The notes under the pieces: model-generated | What the model saw: the letters and a program-made list of their open reading frames with translations, nothing else | What the model was told of the DNA's origin: nothing | The model's database searches: none | In this document: one piece after another, positions 50,739 through 59,902 of the stretch | How the letters are laid out: each line of letters begins with the position of its first letter | Position numbering within the stretch: position 1 is the first letter of the stretch | Made by a program: the position numbers and the translations under genes | Origin: VRUE01 sp963702175 | GTDB lineage: Bacteria; Actinomycetota; Thermoleophilia; Solirubrobacterales; 70-9 | Assembly: GCA_963702175.1 (NCBI GenBank) | Contig: OY969721.1 | Coordinates: 1,922,001 to 1,986,000, forward strand | Direction of reading: 5' to 3' | DNA: 64,000 bases

Positions 50739-53126
50739 ATGGAGGGCAGCCCGGTCCTGGAAGTGGTCGAGTCCGAGCTCGATGCGGAAGACGCGATCCG
50801 GGCCAGCGAGCCGCTACCCGACGCGCTGCCGGTGCTGCCGCTGCGCGATACCGTCACCTTCCCCGAGACCCTCACACCTCTGGCGGTCGGCCAGGAACGC
50901 TCGATCAAACTGGTCGACGATGTGCTCGGCGCCAACCGAATGTTGGTGATGGTCGCCTCGCGAGACTCGGAGAACGAGGAGCCCGGTCCCTCCGACCTGT
51001 ATGAGGTTGGAGTCGCCGGAGTCGTCGCGCGCATGCTCAAGGTCCCCGACGGGACGATCCGCATCCTCGTCCAGGGCGCGCAGCGGGTGCGCCTCGGCCC
51101 CTACGTCGCCGAGGAGCCCTACCTGGTGGCACGGATCTCCGAGCTGGCGGACGTGTTCGAGGAAAGCCCCGAGCTGGAGGCGCTAACCCGCAACGTACAG
51201 CGCACCTTCTCCGAGATCATCGAGCAGATCCCCTATCTGCCCGAGGAGCTGCAGATGGCGGTCGCCAACATCGACGACCCCGCCGCCTTGGCTCACCTGA
51301 TCGCCGGAGCCCTGCGGATCTCCACTGAGGAAAAGCAGCAGCTGCTGGAGCAGGTCGACGTGACGGCGCGGCTTCGCCATCTCTCCCAGATCCTCGCCCG
51401 CGAGCTCGAGGTCGTCCAGCTCGGCACCCAGATCCAGTCGCAGGTCCAATCGGAGATCGACAAAGGTCAGCGCGAGTTCTTCCTGCGCCAGCAGCTGAAA
51501 GCGATCCAGGACGAGCTCGGCGAGGGCGACGAGCAGCAGGCAGAGGTCAACGAGCTGCGCCAGCGGATCGAGGAGGCGAAACTGCCTGAGCACGCCCAGA
51601 AAGCGGCCGAGCGTGAGCTCTCGCGGCTGGAGAAGCTGCCGCCCGCCGCCGCTGAGCACGGCGTCATCCGCACATATCTCGAGTGGCTGGTCGAGCTGCC
51701 CTGGTCGGTCGAGACCGAGGACAACCTCGACATCGCCCATGCCCGCGACGTGCTCGATGCCGATCACTACGACCTGGAGAAGGTCAAGGACCGCATTCTC
51801 GAGTACCTGGCGGTGCGCAAGCTGAACCCCTCCTCGCCCGGCCCGATCCTCTGCTTCGTCGGGCCTCCCGGTGTCGGCAAGACCAGTCTCGGGAAATCGA
51901 TTGCCAAGGCGCTCGGCCGCGAGTTCGAGCGGATCTCGGTTGGCGGCGTCCGCGACGAGGCGGAGATCCGCGGCCACCGCCGCACCTACATCGGCGCGAT
52001 GCCGGGCACAATCGTCCGCGCCCTGCGCGACGCCGGCTCGCGCAACCCCGTCTTCATGATCGACGAGATCGACAAGATGGGCGCTGACTTCCGCGGCGAT
52101 CCTGCCTCGGCAATGCTCGAGGTGCTCGACCCGGCCCAGAACGACAGCTTCCGCGACCACTACCTCGACCTCGAGTTCGATCTCTCCGACGTGATGTTCA
52201 TCGCCACGGCGAACGTCCTCGACACCATCCCCGGCCCCCTCCAGGACCGGATGGAGACGATCGAGCTTGCCGGCTACACCGTCGACGAGAAGCGCCACAT
52301 TGCCCGCCGCTACCTGATTCCGCGCCAGATCGGGGCCAACGGCCTCAAGCCCTCGCAGATCGAGTTCGCAGAGCCGGCGCTGACCGCGATCATCGAGGAG
52401 TACACGCGCGAGGCGGGCGTCCGCAACCTGGAGCGCCAGATCGGCACGATCTGCCGCAAAGTCGCCCGCGAAGTCGCCGAGGGCAAGGTCGACGGCAAGG
52501 TGAAGATCTCGGCCAAGCGGGCGCGCGAGCTGCTCGGCCGTCGCCGCGTCTTCGCCGAGCAGCGGCGCCGGACCAAGGACCCCGGGGTTGCCACCGGACT
52601 TGCCTGGACCCCGACCGGCGGCGACGTGCTCTTTATCGAGGCGACGGCCATGCCGGGCTCGGGCAAGCTGACGATCACGGGCCAGCTCGGGGACGTGATG
52701 AGGGAGTCGGCGCAGGCGGCGCTCTCCTACGTGCGCGGCCACTGGCGGGAGCTGGCGCCGGAGCTGGGGGAGAGCTGGTTTGCCGAGCACGACATCCACA
52801 TCCACGTGCCGGCCGGCGCGGTGCCGAAGGACGGGCCCTCTGCCGGCGTGGCGATGACCGTGGCGCTCGCCTCATTGATCAGCGGCCGGCCAGTTCGCAA
52901 CGACGTCGCGATGACCGGCGAGGTGACGCTGACCGGCCAGGTGCTGCCGATCGGCGGGCTGAAGGAGAAGTCGCTCGCCGCCCAGCGGGCTGGGATCAAG
53001 CGGGTGATAGTCCCCGAGCGCAACGAGGGCGATATCGCCGAGATCCCCGAGCACGAGCGCAGCGAGCTGGAGTTCACCTACGTGGACGAGGTCTCGAAGG
53101 CGATCGACGAGGCTCTGGTTTCCTGA
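50739..53126 (+). CDS. lon: ATP-dependent protease Lon
   Basis: 795 residues from the ATG at 50739, with GAGG upstream; longer frames overlap hsp20. N-terminal LON domain (LPVLPLRDTVTFPETLTPLAVGQERSIKLVDDVL), coiled-coil linker QLKAIQDELGEGD, AAA+ domain with Walker A GPPGVGKTSLG and Walker B VFMIDEIDKM, and a protease domain with catalytic Ser701 (PKDGPSAGV) and Lys742 (GGLKEKSLAA). It degrades damaged and short-lived proteins. It follows hsp20 and is followed two bases later by a glycosyltransferase gene. Confidence 0.97.
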   Translation: MEGSPVLEVVESELDAEDAIRASEPLPDALPVLPLRDTVTFPETLTPLAVGQERSIKLVDDVLGANRMLVMVASRDSENEEPGPSDLYEVGVAGVVARMLKVPDGTIRILVQGAQRVRLGPYVAEEPYLVARISELADVFEESPELEALTRNVQRTFSEIIEQIPYLPEELQMAVANIDDPAALAHLIAGALRISTEEKQQLLEQVDVTARLRHLSQILARELEVVQLGTQIQSQVQSEIDKGQREFFLRQQLKAIQDELGEGDEQQAEVNELRQRIEEAKLPEHAQKAAERELSRLEKLPPAAAEHGVIRTYLEWLVELPWSVETEDNLDIAHARDVLDADHYDLEKVKDRILEYLAVRKLNPSSPGPILCFVGPPGVGKTSLGKSIAKALGREFERISVGGVRDEAEIRGHRRTYIGAMPGTIVRALRDAGSRNPVFMIDEIDKMGADFRGDPASAMLEVLDPAQNDSFRDHYLDLEFDLSDVMFIATANVLDTIPGPLQDRMETIELAGYTVDEKRHIARRYLIPRQIGANGLKPSQIEFAEPALTAIIEEYTREAGVRNLERQIGTICRKVAREVAEGKVDGKVKISAKRARELLGRRRVFAEQRRRTKDPGVATGLAWTPTGGDVLFIEATAMPGSGKLTITGQLGDVMRESAQAALSYVRGHWRELAPELGESWFAEHDIHIHVPAGAVPKDGPSAGVAMTVALASLISGRPVRNDVAMTGEVTLTGQVLPIGGLKEKSLAAQRAGIKRVIVPERNEGDIAEIPEHERSELEFTYVDEVSKAIDEALVS

Positions 53127-53128
53127 GG

Positions 53129-54670
53129 ATGGAGGCCGCCGGCGCCCTGGGCAGGGGCAGCCTGTCCACCTGGGTCGAGTCGGTGCGCGAGGCGGTGCGG
53201 GCGCGCTCTCGCACCTTCTGGATCGTCGCCGGGCTGACGCTGCTCGCCGCCGGGCTGCGCTTTGCCACGCTCGGCTTGCAGGCCTACCACCACGACGAGA
53301 TCGTTACCGCTAGCCGCGTCCTGCGCGGGGACTTCTGGCACGCGATGGACGCGGTTGGTTTCAGCGAGTCGGCGCCACCGCTCTACTACGCGCTGGCCTG
53401 GCTCTGGACGCAGGTCACTGGCACCGGCGAGTTCGGGCTGCGCTCGCTCTCCGCCCTGGCCGGGGTCGCCACCGTGCCGGTCGCCTACCTGATCGCCGCC
53501 GAGCTGCGTGATCACCGCGCCGGGATCGCCGCTGCCGCTCTGGTCGCCGTCAACCCGATGCTTCTCTGGTACTCGCAGGAGGGTCGCGGCTACGCGCTGC
53601 TGGTCCTGCTCACCAGCATCTCGCTGCTCTACTACCTGCGCGCGCTAAAGCGCGGCCGCAGCCGCGACTTCGCCTTCTGGGGTCTCGCCTCCGGCCTGGC
53701 CCTCGCCACCCACTACTTCGCCTTCTTCGCGATCGTTGCCGAGACCGCCTGGCTGCTGTTCCGTCGTCGTCAGCAGGCGCTCCGCGGTGTCGCGATCGTC
53801 GCTGCCTTTGGTCTCCTCCTATTGCCCCTGGCTTACCACCAGATGTCCTACGGCCACGCCGAATGGATCGGCAACCACTCATTGGGCCACCGCCTTTGGG
53901 AGATCGGAGTCGTCTTCAGCGTCGGCGAGATCGGCGACATCATCGCCCGCCCAGAGCGGCCGCTGCTCGCCCTGGTGCCGGTGGCGCTGATGGTGGCCGC
54001 GCTGACGCTGCTGGTCCTGCGGGGCGCTCAGCGCGAGCGCCGTGGGGGCGGTCTGGTGTTGGCGATCGCTGTGGCCACCGTCGCGATTCCGTTCGTCCTC
54101 GCCGTGCTCATCCCCAGCAAGGACTACATCCTTGCCCGCAACCTGCTGCCGGCGTTGGTCCCACTGTTGGTCGCGGTGGCGATTGGCCTGACCTTGCGGG
54201 GAGCGCGCCGCTCCGGTGCCGTGCTCGGGGTCGCGCTGGTCGTCTACTCGCTCGGCTTCTGCGTCTGGACCAATCTCTCATCCGCCCTGCAGAAACCCGA
54301 CTGGGAGGCGGTGGCGAAGCGGCTCGGGGAGCCGAGCGCGCCGCGGGCGATGGTTACCTGGACGATTGGCCAGGCCTCACTGCGCTACTACCTCTCGACC
54401 GGGTCCCTCCAAGCTCGCTCCTCCGAAGGCTTCTCCTGGTTCGTGCACGAGATCGACTTCATCTCGGACGGCCCAGTGCCGCCGGCCCCACGCCGGCTGC
54501 TTGCGCCGGGATTCCGCGAAGTCGACCACGAGCGCGTCGGCCGTCTCTACATCCGCCGCTACGAGCTGCCGGGGCCAGACCTGGCCCGGCTGAGCCTGCG
54601 CGACGTGCGCGGGGTTGACACCGGCTTCCGCTCGAATGGCGTGCTTTTGGATGGGATTGGCCCACAATGA
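53129..54670 (+). CDS. Membrane glycosyltransferase (PMT/GT39-like)
   Basis: 513 residues, about ten to eleven transmembrane helices. N-terminal catalytic-loop motif AYHHDEIVTASRVLRGDFW with the acidic residues used by GT-C enzymes, then LYYALAWLWTQVTG and EGRGYALLVLL. C-terminal 130 residues are outside the membrane (LGEPSAPRAMVTWTIGQASLRYYLST). GT-C transferases pass sugars from polyprenyl-phosphate donors to proteins, lipids or glycans. The ATG at 53129 is two bases after lon, but a common function is doubtful. Confidence 0.85.
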   Translation: MEAAGALGRGSLSTWVESVREAVRARSRTFWIVAGLTLLAAGLRFATLGLQAYHHDEIVTASRVLRGDFWHAMDAVGFSESAPPLYYALAWLWTQVTGTGEFGLRSLSALAGVATVPVAYLIAAELRDHRAGIAAAALVAVNPMLLWYSQEGRGYALLVLLTSISLLYYLRALKRGRSRDFAFWGLASGLALATHYFAFFAIVAETAWLLFRRRQQALRGVAIVAAFGLLLLPLAYHQMSYGHAEWIGNHSLGHRLWEIGVVFSVGEIGDIIARPERPLLALVPVALMVAALTLLVLRGAQRERRGGGLVLAIAVATVAIPFVLAVLIPSKDYILARNLLPALVPLLVAVAIGLTLRGARRSGAVLGVALVVYSLGFCVWTNLSSALQKPDWEAVAKRLGEPSAPRAMVTWTIGQASLRYYLSTGSLQARSSEGFSWFVHEIDFISDGPVPPAPRRLLAPGFREVDHERVGRLYIRRYELPGPDLARLSLRDVRGVDTGFRSNGVLLDGIGPQ

Positions 54671-54730
54671 CGCCACACCAGGGGTTCGGGCTATCCTGAC
54701 CTACCCCCGGAGATCCAGCGAGGAGAAGGT

Positions 54731-55159
54731 ATGACCAAGACGAAGACCAGCCAGGCAGCCGATCTTTACTCGACCGCGCGCGAAAACCCCTATGTGCAGC
54801 GTCTGGTCGAGGACGAAGAACTGCGCGACAGCCTCCGTGAGGCGTTCGAGGCGGCCCGCGGTGCTTACACCCGCGCCACCGGCAACGGCAGGGGGGCGGT
54901 CAAGGCGGTCACCAGCGACAAGAAGGTGCAGAAGGATCTGCGCGTCGCGGCGGAGAGCCTGCGCGACGTTTCCGAGCAGCTGAAGGCGCCGCGCAAGCGC
55001 AAGAAGAGCCGGCTCGGGCGCCTCCTCCTCTTCGGGCTCGTCGCTGCCGGGATCGCGCTGGTACTCAGCGAGGACGCCCGCAAGACTGTCCTTGATGCCC
55101 TCTTCGGCGCCGAGGAGGAGTTCGAGTACACGAGCTCCTCGAGCATCAACGGCTCCTGA
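54731..55159 (+). CDS. Hypothetical helical protein with one membrane segment
   Basis: 142 residues; GAGGAGAAGGT precedes the ATG. Residues 1-85 form amphipathic helices (YSTARENPYVQRLVEDEELRDSLREAFEAARGAYTRATG), then a basic stretch KAPRKRKKSRLGR and a helix LLLFGLVAAGIALVLSED, with a short acid/Ser tail. The pattern resembles small stress-related envelope proteins, but no family is recognised. Element D2 starts exactly at its stop. Confidence 0.7.
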   Translation: MTKTKTSQAADLYSTARENPYVQRLVEDEELRDSLREAFEAARGAYTRATGNGRGAVKAVTSDKKVQKDLRVAAESLRDVSEQLKAPRKRKKSRLGRLLLFGLVAAGIALVLSEDARKTVLDALFGAEEEFEYTSSSSINGS

Positions 55160-55256
55160 CGGCCCCAGACGACGGCAGGCGGCGTCCTCGGTCGCTCGCG
55201 TGCAGAGCACGCCACGCTCCCTGCGTCCTTGCCTGCCAGCGCCTGGGCCTCGTCAG
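55156..55256 (+). repeat. Structured element D, copy 2
   Basis: Left arm CTGACGGCCCCAG (55156-55168) pairs with CTGGGCCTCGTCAG (55243-55256) with small bulges, then GGCAGGC (55174-55180) with GCCTGCC (55231-55237). The core hairpin is GCGTGC-aga-GCACGC. The TGA of the left arm is the stop codon of the preceding gene. Core identical to copy 3 over about 50 bases. Confidence 0.8.
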
Positions 55257-55278
55257 CCGGTAATAGACTGATCTCCCG

Positions 55279-55887
55279 ATGGAGGCAGCGACCACAGAGC
55301 GCGAGCTGAGCGGCGAGAAGGCGCAGCGCATCGTCGATGCGATGCGCGACAGCGTCGCCACCCGCGGCGCCGCGGGCTCGACCTTCGAGCACGTAGCCCG
55401 CGAGGCCGGCGTCAGCCGCGGCCTTCTCCACTACTACTTCGGGACCAAGGAGCGGCTGTTGGTCGAGGTCGTCCGCCGTGACGCCGAGTTCCGCGTCGCC
55501 CGCCTGGACGAGCCGCTCGCTAAGGCGAAAACGGTCGACGACGTCCTCGACGTCCTCGTCAACAGCCTCACCGAATTGATCCAGAACGAACCTGGGTTCT
55601 TCCTCTTGCTCTACGAGCTGTTCAGCGCCGGCCGTCGCAATCCGGAGATCCAGCACGAGGTGGGGCAGCTTTTCGAGCGCACCCGCTCCCACGTCGCCGA
55701 GATCCTCAAGGCAAAGGAGCGGGAGGGTGTGCTCAACCTCCGCTTCGATGCCGAGGCGATCGTCTCTTACCTCTTCGCGGTTGGCGACGGCTTCGCCCTG
55801 CAGGCGCTTTCCGATCCCAGCCGCGAGGTCGACAGCGCCCTAGCGGCGGGCGTCGCCTCAGCTCGGTACCTGCTCGTCGCCGAGTGA
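55279..55887 (+). CDS. TetR-family transcriptional regulator
   Basis: 202 residues. N-terminal helix-turn-helix: EKAQRIVDAMRDSVATRGAAGSTFEHVAREAGVSRGLLHYYFGTKERLLVEVV. The ligand domain (about 60-200) has FLLLYELFSAGRRNPEIQHEVGQLFERTRSHV and a C-terminal FAVGDGFALQALSDP typical of repressors of drug or lipid genes. The MMPL transporter gene is 107 bases on, in the same direction, so it is the probable target. The spacer between them contains a long hairpin and a small dyad. Confidence 0.93.
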   Translation: MEAATTERELSGEKAQRIVDAMRDSVATRGAAGSTFEHVAREAGVSRGLLHYYFGTKERLLVEVVRRDAEFRVARLDEPLAKAKTVDDVLDVLVNSLTELIQNEPGFFLLLYELFSAGRRNPEIQHEVGQLFERTRSHVAEILKAKEREGVLNLRFDAEAIVSYLFAVGDGFALQALSDPSREVDSALAAGVASARYLLVAE

Positions 55888-55893
55888 CCGCCT

Positions 55894-55934
55894 CCTGTCG
55901 ACTTAGTCGCGCATATCGCGACCAAGTCGACAGG
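55894..55934. terminator. 18-base inverted repeat after the TetR gene
   Basis: The arms at 55894-55911 and 55917-55934 pair over 18 bases with one mismatch around a CATAT loop, starting six bases after the tetR stop. It could terminate or slow transcription between tetR and the MMPL gene. It is too long for an ordinary TetR operator but could contain one. Confidence 0.55.
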
Positions 55935-55980
55935 TCCGAGTGATCGTCCTCACAGACAGGGGGTTGCGCCTGCGAAAAAC

Positions 55981-55994
55981 TGGCTAACCAGCCA
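55981..55994. promoter_or_regulatory. Small dyad at the MMPL start (possible TetR operator)
   Basis: TGGCT-aacc-AGCCA at 55981-55994 is a perfect 5-base dyad ending at the base before the ATG at 55995. Its position would let a bound repressor block transcription or translation of the transporter. The TetR protein next door is the natural candidate. Confidence 0.4.
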
Positions 55995-58217
55995 ATGCGT
56001 GAGTCGATGGTTCAGCTTGCAGGGTTTCTCGGCCGCCGCCGTCGCTGGGTCCTCGGGGCATGGATCGCGATCGTGCTGCTGGCGTTGCCGCTCGCGTCGC
56101 GCCAGACGGAACACCTGACAGGCGGCGGCTTCGACGTCCCCGGCAGCCAGTCGCAAACGGTCAGCGAATCGCTCGAGAAGGACTTCGGCGAGAGCGCCGA
56201 CGGCATCGTCGTGCTGCTGCGAGCCGACCCGGGCGCTGGCCGATCCGAGCGCACCGCGGCGATCGGCCGGGTTCGCGAGGAGGTGGCGAGCCTCGACGAA
56301 GTGACCCTGGCACCTGGCGCCGCCACTCGTGCCGAGCTCCAGCTGGCCAGGTCCGACACAGCGATGTTGCCACTGCGCAGCGAACGCTCGCCCGACGAAC
56401 TGGTCGACTCCGCGGTCACCCTGCGCGAAGACCTCGATCCTGGCACGGCCCAGGGCGGCGTCACGCCCTATCTCGCCGGGCAGCCGACGATCTGGGCTGG
56501 GATGCAGGAGTTCTCCAAGGAAGACCTAGCGAAGGCGGAGGCGAGCGGCTTCCCGATCGTCGCCCTGATCCTGCTCGTGGTCTTCGGCTCGCTCGCTGCT
56601 GCGGCGCTGCCGCTGGCGCTCGGCTTCGTCAGCGTGATCGTCACCGGCGCCCTGATCTACTTCATCTCGTTGGAGATGACCACCTCGGTCTTCGTCACCA
56701 ACATGGCCTCGATGATCGGGATCGGGGTCGCGATCGACTACTCGCTCTTCATCCTCGCTCGCTACCGCGAGGAGCGTCGTGGCGGGCGCGACTGCGACGA
56801 AGCTCGTGCCGAGGCCCTCTCCACTTCAGGCCTCGCCGTCGCCTTCTCCGGCCTCGCGGTGATCGTCTCCCTCGCCGGCCTCTGGATGGTCGACAACCAG
56901 GCACTGCGCTCGATGGCGCTCGGCGCGATGACCGTGGTCGCCGTCTCGATCCTGACCGCGACGACGTTGCTGCCGGCCCTGATCGCGATGCTTGGCGACC
57001 GCGTGATGCCGGGTGGAATCGTCGCCCGGGCGCTGCGCTTCGTGCGTCGTCCGTTCAGGCGTGGAGGCGGCAAGGGCCCCGCCACCGAGGAGCGCGCCGC
57101 GTTTTGGGAGAGGTGGGCATCGACCGTGATGGCCCGCCCCTGGCTTGCCGTCGTCGGCGTCTCGGCGGTGCTCCTCTTTCTCGCCTCGCCGATCCTCTCG
57201 CTGGAGACCGGCACGCAGGCGCTGGGGCAGTTCCCCAAGGGCAGCGACGTGCGGGTGGGCAATGAGCTCGCCGGCAAGCAGGTGGGCGGCGGCGCCGACC
57301 CAATCCAGATTGTGGCGACCTTTGATGGTGGATCGAGGCCCCCTGCGGATCGTGCCGCCGTCGCTGGCTTTGTCCGTACGATCGAGACGACGCCTGGCGT
57401 CAGCTCGGTGGCGCCGCCGGCCTTTGCCGGCGACAGCGTTCTGATCAAGGCGACGCCGAGCGCGCCTAGCGAGTCCGATGCCACCGTGGCCCTGGTCGAG
57501 CGCCTGCGCGACAGTGTCGTGCCGGCCGCGGCACTGAGCGAGCGCGCGGCGGTGAGTGTCGGTGGCGAAACCGCGCGCAGCCAGGATGCGCGTGCCCAGA
57601 TCAGTGGCTCGATGTGGAAGATCGTCCTCTTCGTCCTCGCGCTCAGCTTCATCGTCTTGATGCTGATGCTGCGCTCCCTGCTCCTGCCGCTGAAGGCGGT
57701 GCTGATGAATCTGCTCTCGATTGGCGCCGCCTTCGGCGTCGTCGTCGCGATCTTCCAGTGGGGCTGGCTCGACAGCCTGCTCGGCTTCGAAAGCCAGGGC
57801 GCACTGGACACGATCAATGTGCCGCTGATCTTCACCATCGTCTTCGGGCTCTCGATGGACTACGAGGTCTTCCTGATGTCCCGAATTCGTGAGCGCTACC
57901 TGGAGCACGGCGACAACGAGCGGGCCGTGGCCGAGGGCCTTGCCTCCAGTGCCCGCACGATCTCCTCGGCGGCGCTGATCATGAGCGCGGTCTTCGGCGT
58001 CTTCGTCCTCACCGGCGTTCCCTCGATCAAGGAGCTGGGACTGGGCTGCGCCGTCGCGATCGCGATCGACGCGACCCTGGTGCGACTGGTCCTGGTCCCG
58101 GCAGCGATGAAGCTGATGGGCAAGTGGAACTGGTGGATGCCGTCCTGGCTCGACCGGGCGCTGCCCGACGTCAGCTTCGAGGGGGGCGGGCCGGAGCCCG
58201 AGCCGGCTGAGGCGTAA
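55995..58217 (+). CDS. MMPL/RND-family transporter (second copy)
   Basis: 740 residues (ATG 55995; a second ATG at 56007). Layout as in the MMPL at 28553: helix WVLGAWIAIVLLALPLA, outside domain, six helices with GIGVAIDYSLFILARYREERRGG, a second outside domain, then six more with FGLSMDYEVFLMSRIRERYLEHGDN and a C-terminal NWWMPSWLDRALPD. Proton-driven export of lipids, siderophores or drugs is the usual role. Controlled by context by the TetR gene upstream. Element A3 begins one base after its stop. Confidence 0.92.
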   Translation: MRESMVQLAGFLGRRRRWVLGAWIAIVLLALPLASRQTEHLTGGGFDVPGSQSQTVSESLEKDFGESADGIVVLLRADPGAGRSERTAAIGRVREEVASLDEVTLAPGAATRAELQLARSDTAMLPLRSERSPDELVDSAVTLREDLDPGTAQGGVTPYLAGQPTIWAGMQEFSKEDLAKAEASGFPIVALILLVVFGSLAAAALPLALGFVSVIVTGALIYFISLEMTTSVFVTNMASMIGIGVAIDYSLFILARYREERRGGRDCDEARAEALSTSGLAVAFSGLAVIVSLAGLWMVDNQALRSMALGAMTVVAVSILTATTLLPALIAMLGDRVMPGGIVARALRFVRRPFRRGGGKGPATEERAAFWERWASTVMARPWLAVVGVSAVLLFLASPILSLETGTQALGQFPKGSDVRVGNELAGKQVGGGADPIQIVATFDGGSRPPADRAAVAGFVRTIETTPGVSSVAPPAFAGDSVLIKATPSAPSESDATVALVERLRDSVVPAAALSERAAVSVGGETARSQDARAQISGSMWKIVLFVLALSFIVLMLMLRSLLLPLKAVLMNLLSIGAAFGVVVAIFQWGWLDSLLGFESQGALDTINVPLIFTIVFGLSMDYEVFLMSRIRERYLEHGDNERAVAEGLASSARTISSAALIMSAVFGVFVLTGVPSIKELGLGCAVAIAIDATLVRLVLVPAAMKLMGKWNWWMPSWLDRALPDVSFEGGGPEPEPAEA

Positions 58218-58329
58218 GGGCCGGTCCCGGTAGGGGTTTCGCTTAGCTTTTTCGGTCTTCGTTCGCGACTGACCGAGAGGGGGATGGCCGAAAAAGCACA
58301 AGACGCTTCACCCCTACCGGGACCGGCCC
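58218..58329 (+). ncRNA. Structured element A, copy 3 (candidate structured RNA)
   Basis: The arms at 58218-58237 and 58310-58329 are perfectly complementary over 20 bases; inner helix GCTTTTTCGG (58246-58255) with CCGAAAAAGC (58288-58297). Its conserved unpaired strands, TTCGCTTA and ACAAGACGCTTC, match the other copies. Relative to copy 2 the first inner pair changes from A-T to G-C on both sides. It begins after the MMPL stop and ends 26 bases before the amidase start; a spurious in-frame ATG at 58284 is inside it. Confidence 0.65.
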
Positions 58330-58355
58330 CTGACAGCCGGTTAGGATCACGGCCC

Positions 58356-59786
58356 ATGGGAACGGGAGAGGCAACGCGGGTTGGTGAGGACGTTGCCTTT
58401 GCTGGAGCTGCAAAGCAGGCGGAGATGGTGCGGGCCGGTGGGGTCTCGCCTACCGAGCTGGTGCGGCTCAGCCTCGACCGCATTGCCCGCTTCGACCCCG
58501 AGCTGAACGCCTTCCGCAAGGTCTTTGCCGAGAAGGCGATGCTGGAAGCCGAGCAGGCCGAGGCACGACTGAAGGCTGGAGAGGAACGGCCGCTGCTGGG
58601 TGTGCCGATCGCGATCAAGGACGAAGTCGACATCGCCGGCGAGGTCAAAATGAACGGCACCGACGCCTTCACTGAGCCGGCGGGCAAGGACTCGGAGATG
58701 ATCCGCCGACTGCGCGAGGCCGGCGCCATCATCATCGGCCTGACGAACCTTCCGGAGCTGGCGATCTGCGGCTTCACCGAGTCGGCGACGCAAGGTGTGA
58801 CCCGCAACCCGTGGAATCCCCAACGAACCCCGGGTGGCTCCAGCGGTGGCTCCGGCTCCGCGGTCGCCGCGGGGCTGGTTCCCATCGCCTCGGCCGGCGA
58901 CGGCGCCGGGTCGATCCGCATCCCCGCCGCCTCCTGCGGCCTCTTCGGGCTGAAGCCGTCGCGGGGCCGGGTCTCGCTTGCTCCCGAGCTCGAAGGCTGG
59001 AAAGGCCTCGCCGTCCTCGGCTGTCTCAGCCGCACGGTGCTCGACACCGCCCTCTGGCTCGACATCGTCTCCGGCGGCTCCCAGGAGCCCGAGGCGCCTC
59101 CGCCCCCGGATCGGCCGTTCGTCGAGTCGGCCAAGGAGCCCCCCGGCAAGCTGCGCGTCGCCTACTCGACGCTGGCTCCTCGTGCGATCGCACCGCCAAC
59201 CGTTTCGGATGAAGCGAAGGGAGCCGTCGCCGACGCCGCCGAGCTGATGCGTTCGCTCGGGCACGACGTAGTCCAGCGCGATCCCGAGTGGGGCGCGATC
59301 GGCGACAACATCAGCGCCCGGTTCCTGCACGGTGTCGCGCAGACCGTCAAGGAAGTGCCGCACCCAGAGCGGCTCGAAAGGCGGACCCGGGGCTTCGGCC
59401 GGCTCGGGAGCATCCTTCCCGATGTTCTCTACGAGCGCGCGATGCGCGGCCGTGTCGCAGACGTGGCCCGCGTCAACGCGATCTTCGATTCCTGCGACGT
59501 GCTGATCACGCCGGTGATGGGCGGCACGGCGCTGCCGGTTCGTCGCTGGGAGAGCCGAGGCGCCCTGCACACCGTGCTCGGGATGAGCCGCTTCTATCCC
59601 TATTGCGTGCCCTGGAACCACCTCGGCAACCCGGCGATGGCGGTGCCAGCGGGCATCGCCGCCGACGGGATGCCGCTCTCGTTTCAGGTCATTGCCCGCC
59701 GCGGCGACGAGGCGACGCTGCTTTCCCTAGCCGCCCAGCTCGAGGCCGAGCGCCCCTGGGCGGACAAGCGCCCGCCGATCTCCTAG
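58356..59786 (+). CDS. Amidase-signature family amidase
   Basis: 476 residues from the ATG at 58356; an in-frame ATG at 58284 is inside structured element A3 and was rejected. The Ser-cisSer-Lys triad is Lys88 (GVPIAIKDE), Ser163 (GGSSGGSGSAVA) and Ser186 (GDGAGSIRIPA). In many members the last motif reads GGS rather than AGS, a small change next to the nucleophile. It hydrolyses a linear amide; substrate unknown. No gatB/gatC nearby, so it is not the tRNA amidotransferase. Convergent with the R2-like/SCP2 gene. Confidence 0.93.
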   Translation: MGTGEATRVGEDVAFAGAAKQAEMVRAGGVSPTELVRLSLDRIARFDPELNAFRKVFAEKAMLEAEQAEARLKAGEERPLLGVPIAIKDEVDIAGEVKMNGTDAFTEPAGKDSEMIRRLREAGAIIIGLTNLPELAICGFTESATQGVTRNPWNPQRTPGGSSGGSGSAVAAGLVPIASAGDGAGSIRIPAASCGLFGLKPSRGRVSLAPELEGWKGLAVLGCLSRTVLDTALWLDIVSGGSQEPEAPPPPDRPFVESAKEPPGKLRVAYSTLAPRAIAPPTVSDEAKGAVADAAELMRSLGHDVVQRDPEWGAIGDNISARFLHGVAQTVKEVPHPERLERRTRGFGRLGSILPDVLYERAMRGRVADVARVNAIFDSCDVLITPVMGGTALPVRRWESRGALHTVLGMSRFYPYCVPWNHLGNPAMAVPAGIAADGMPLSFQVIARRGDEATLLSLAAQLEAERPWADKRPPIS

Positions 59787-59800
59787 GCCTTCAATCTCGA

Positions 59801-59902
59801 CTGACGAGGCGCAGAGGTCGCCTAGGCAAGGACGCAGGGAGCGTGGCGTGCTCTGCACGCGAGCGACCGAGGACGCCGCCTGGCGGTCTCTGCGGCCGTC
59901 AG
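59801..59902 (-). repeat. Structured element D, copy 3
   Basis: Arms CTGACGAGGCGCAGAG (59801-59816) and CTCTGCGGCCGTCAG (59888-59902) pair with small bulges. Read on the minus strand, the TGA of the arm (59901-59899) is the stop codon of the R2-like/SCP2 gene, the same relation as in copies 1 and 2. Core hairpin CGTGC-tct-GCACG. It fills the spacer to the convergent amidase gene. Confidence 0.8.

Noticed and set aside
58284..58355. Upstream ATG extending the amidase by 24 residues
   Set aside because: It lies within element A3, and the added residues are simply its translated core and arm.
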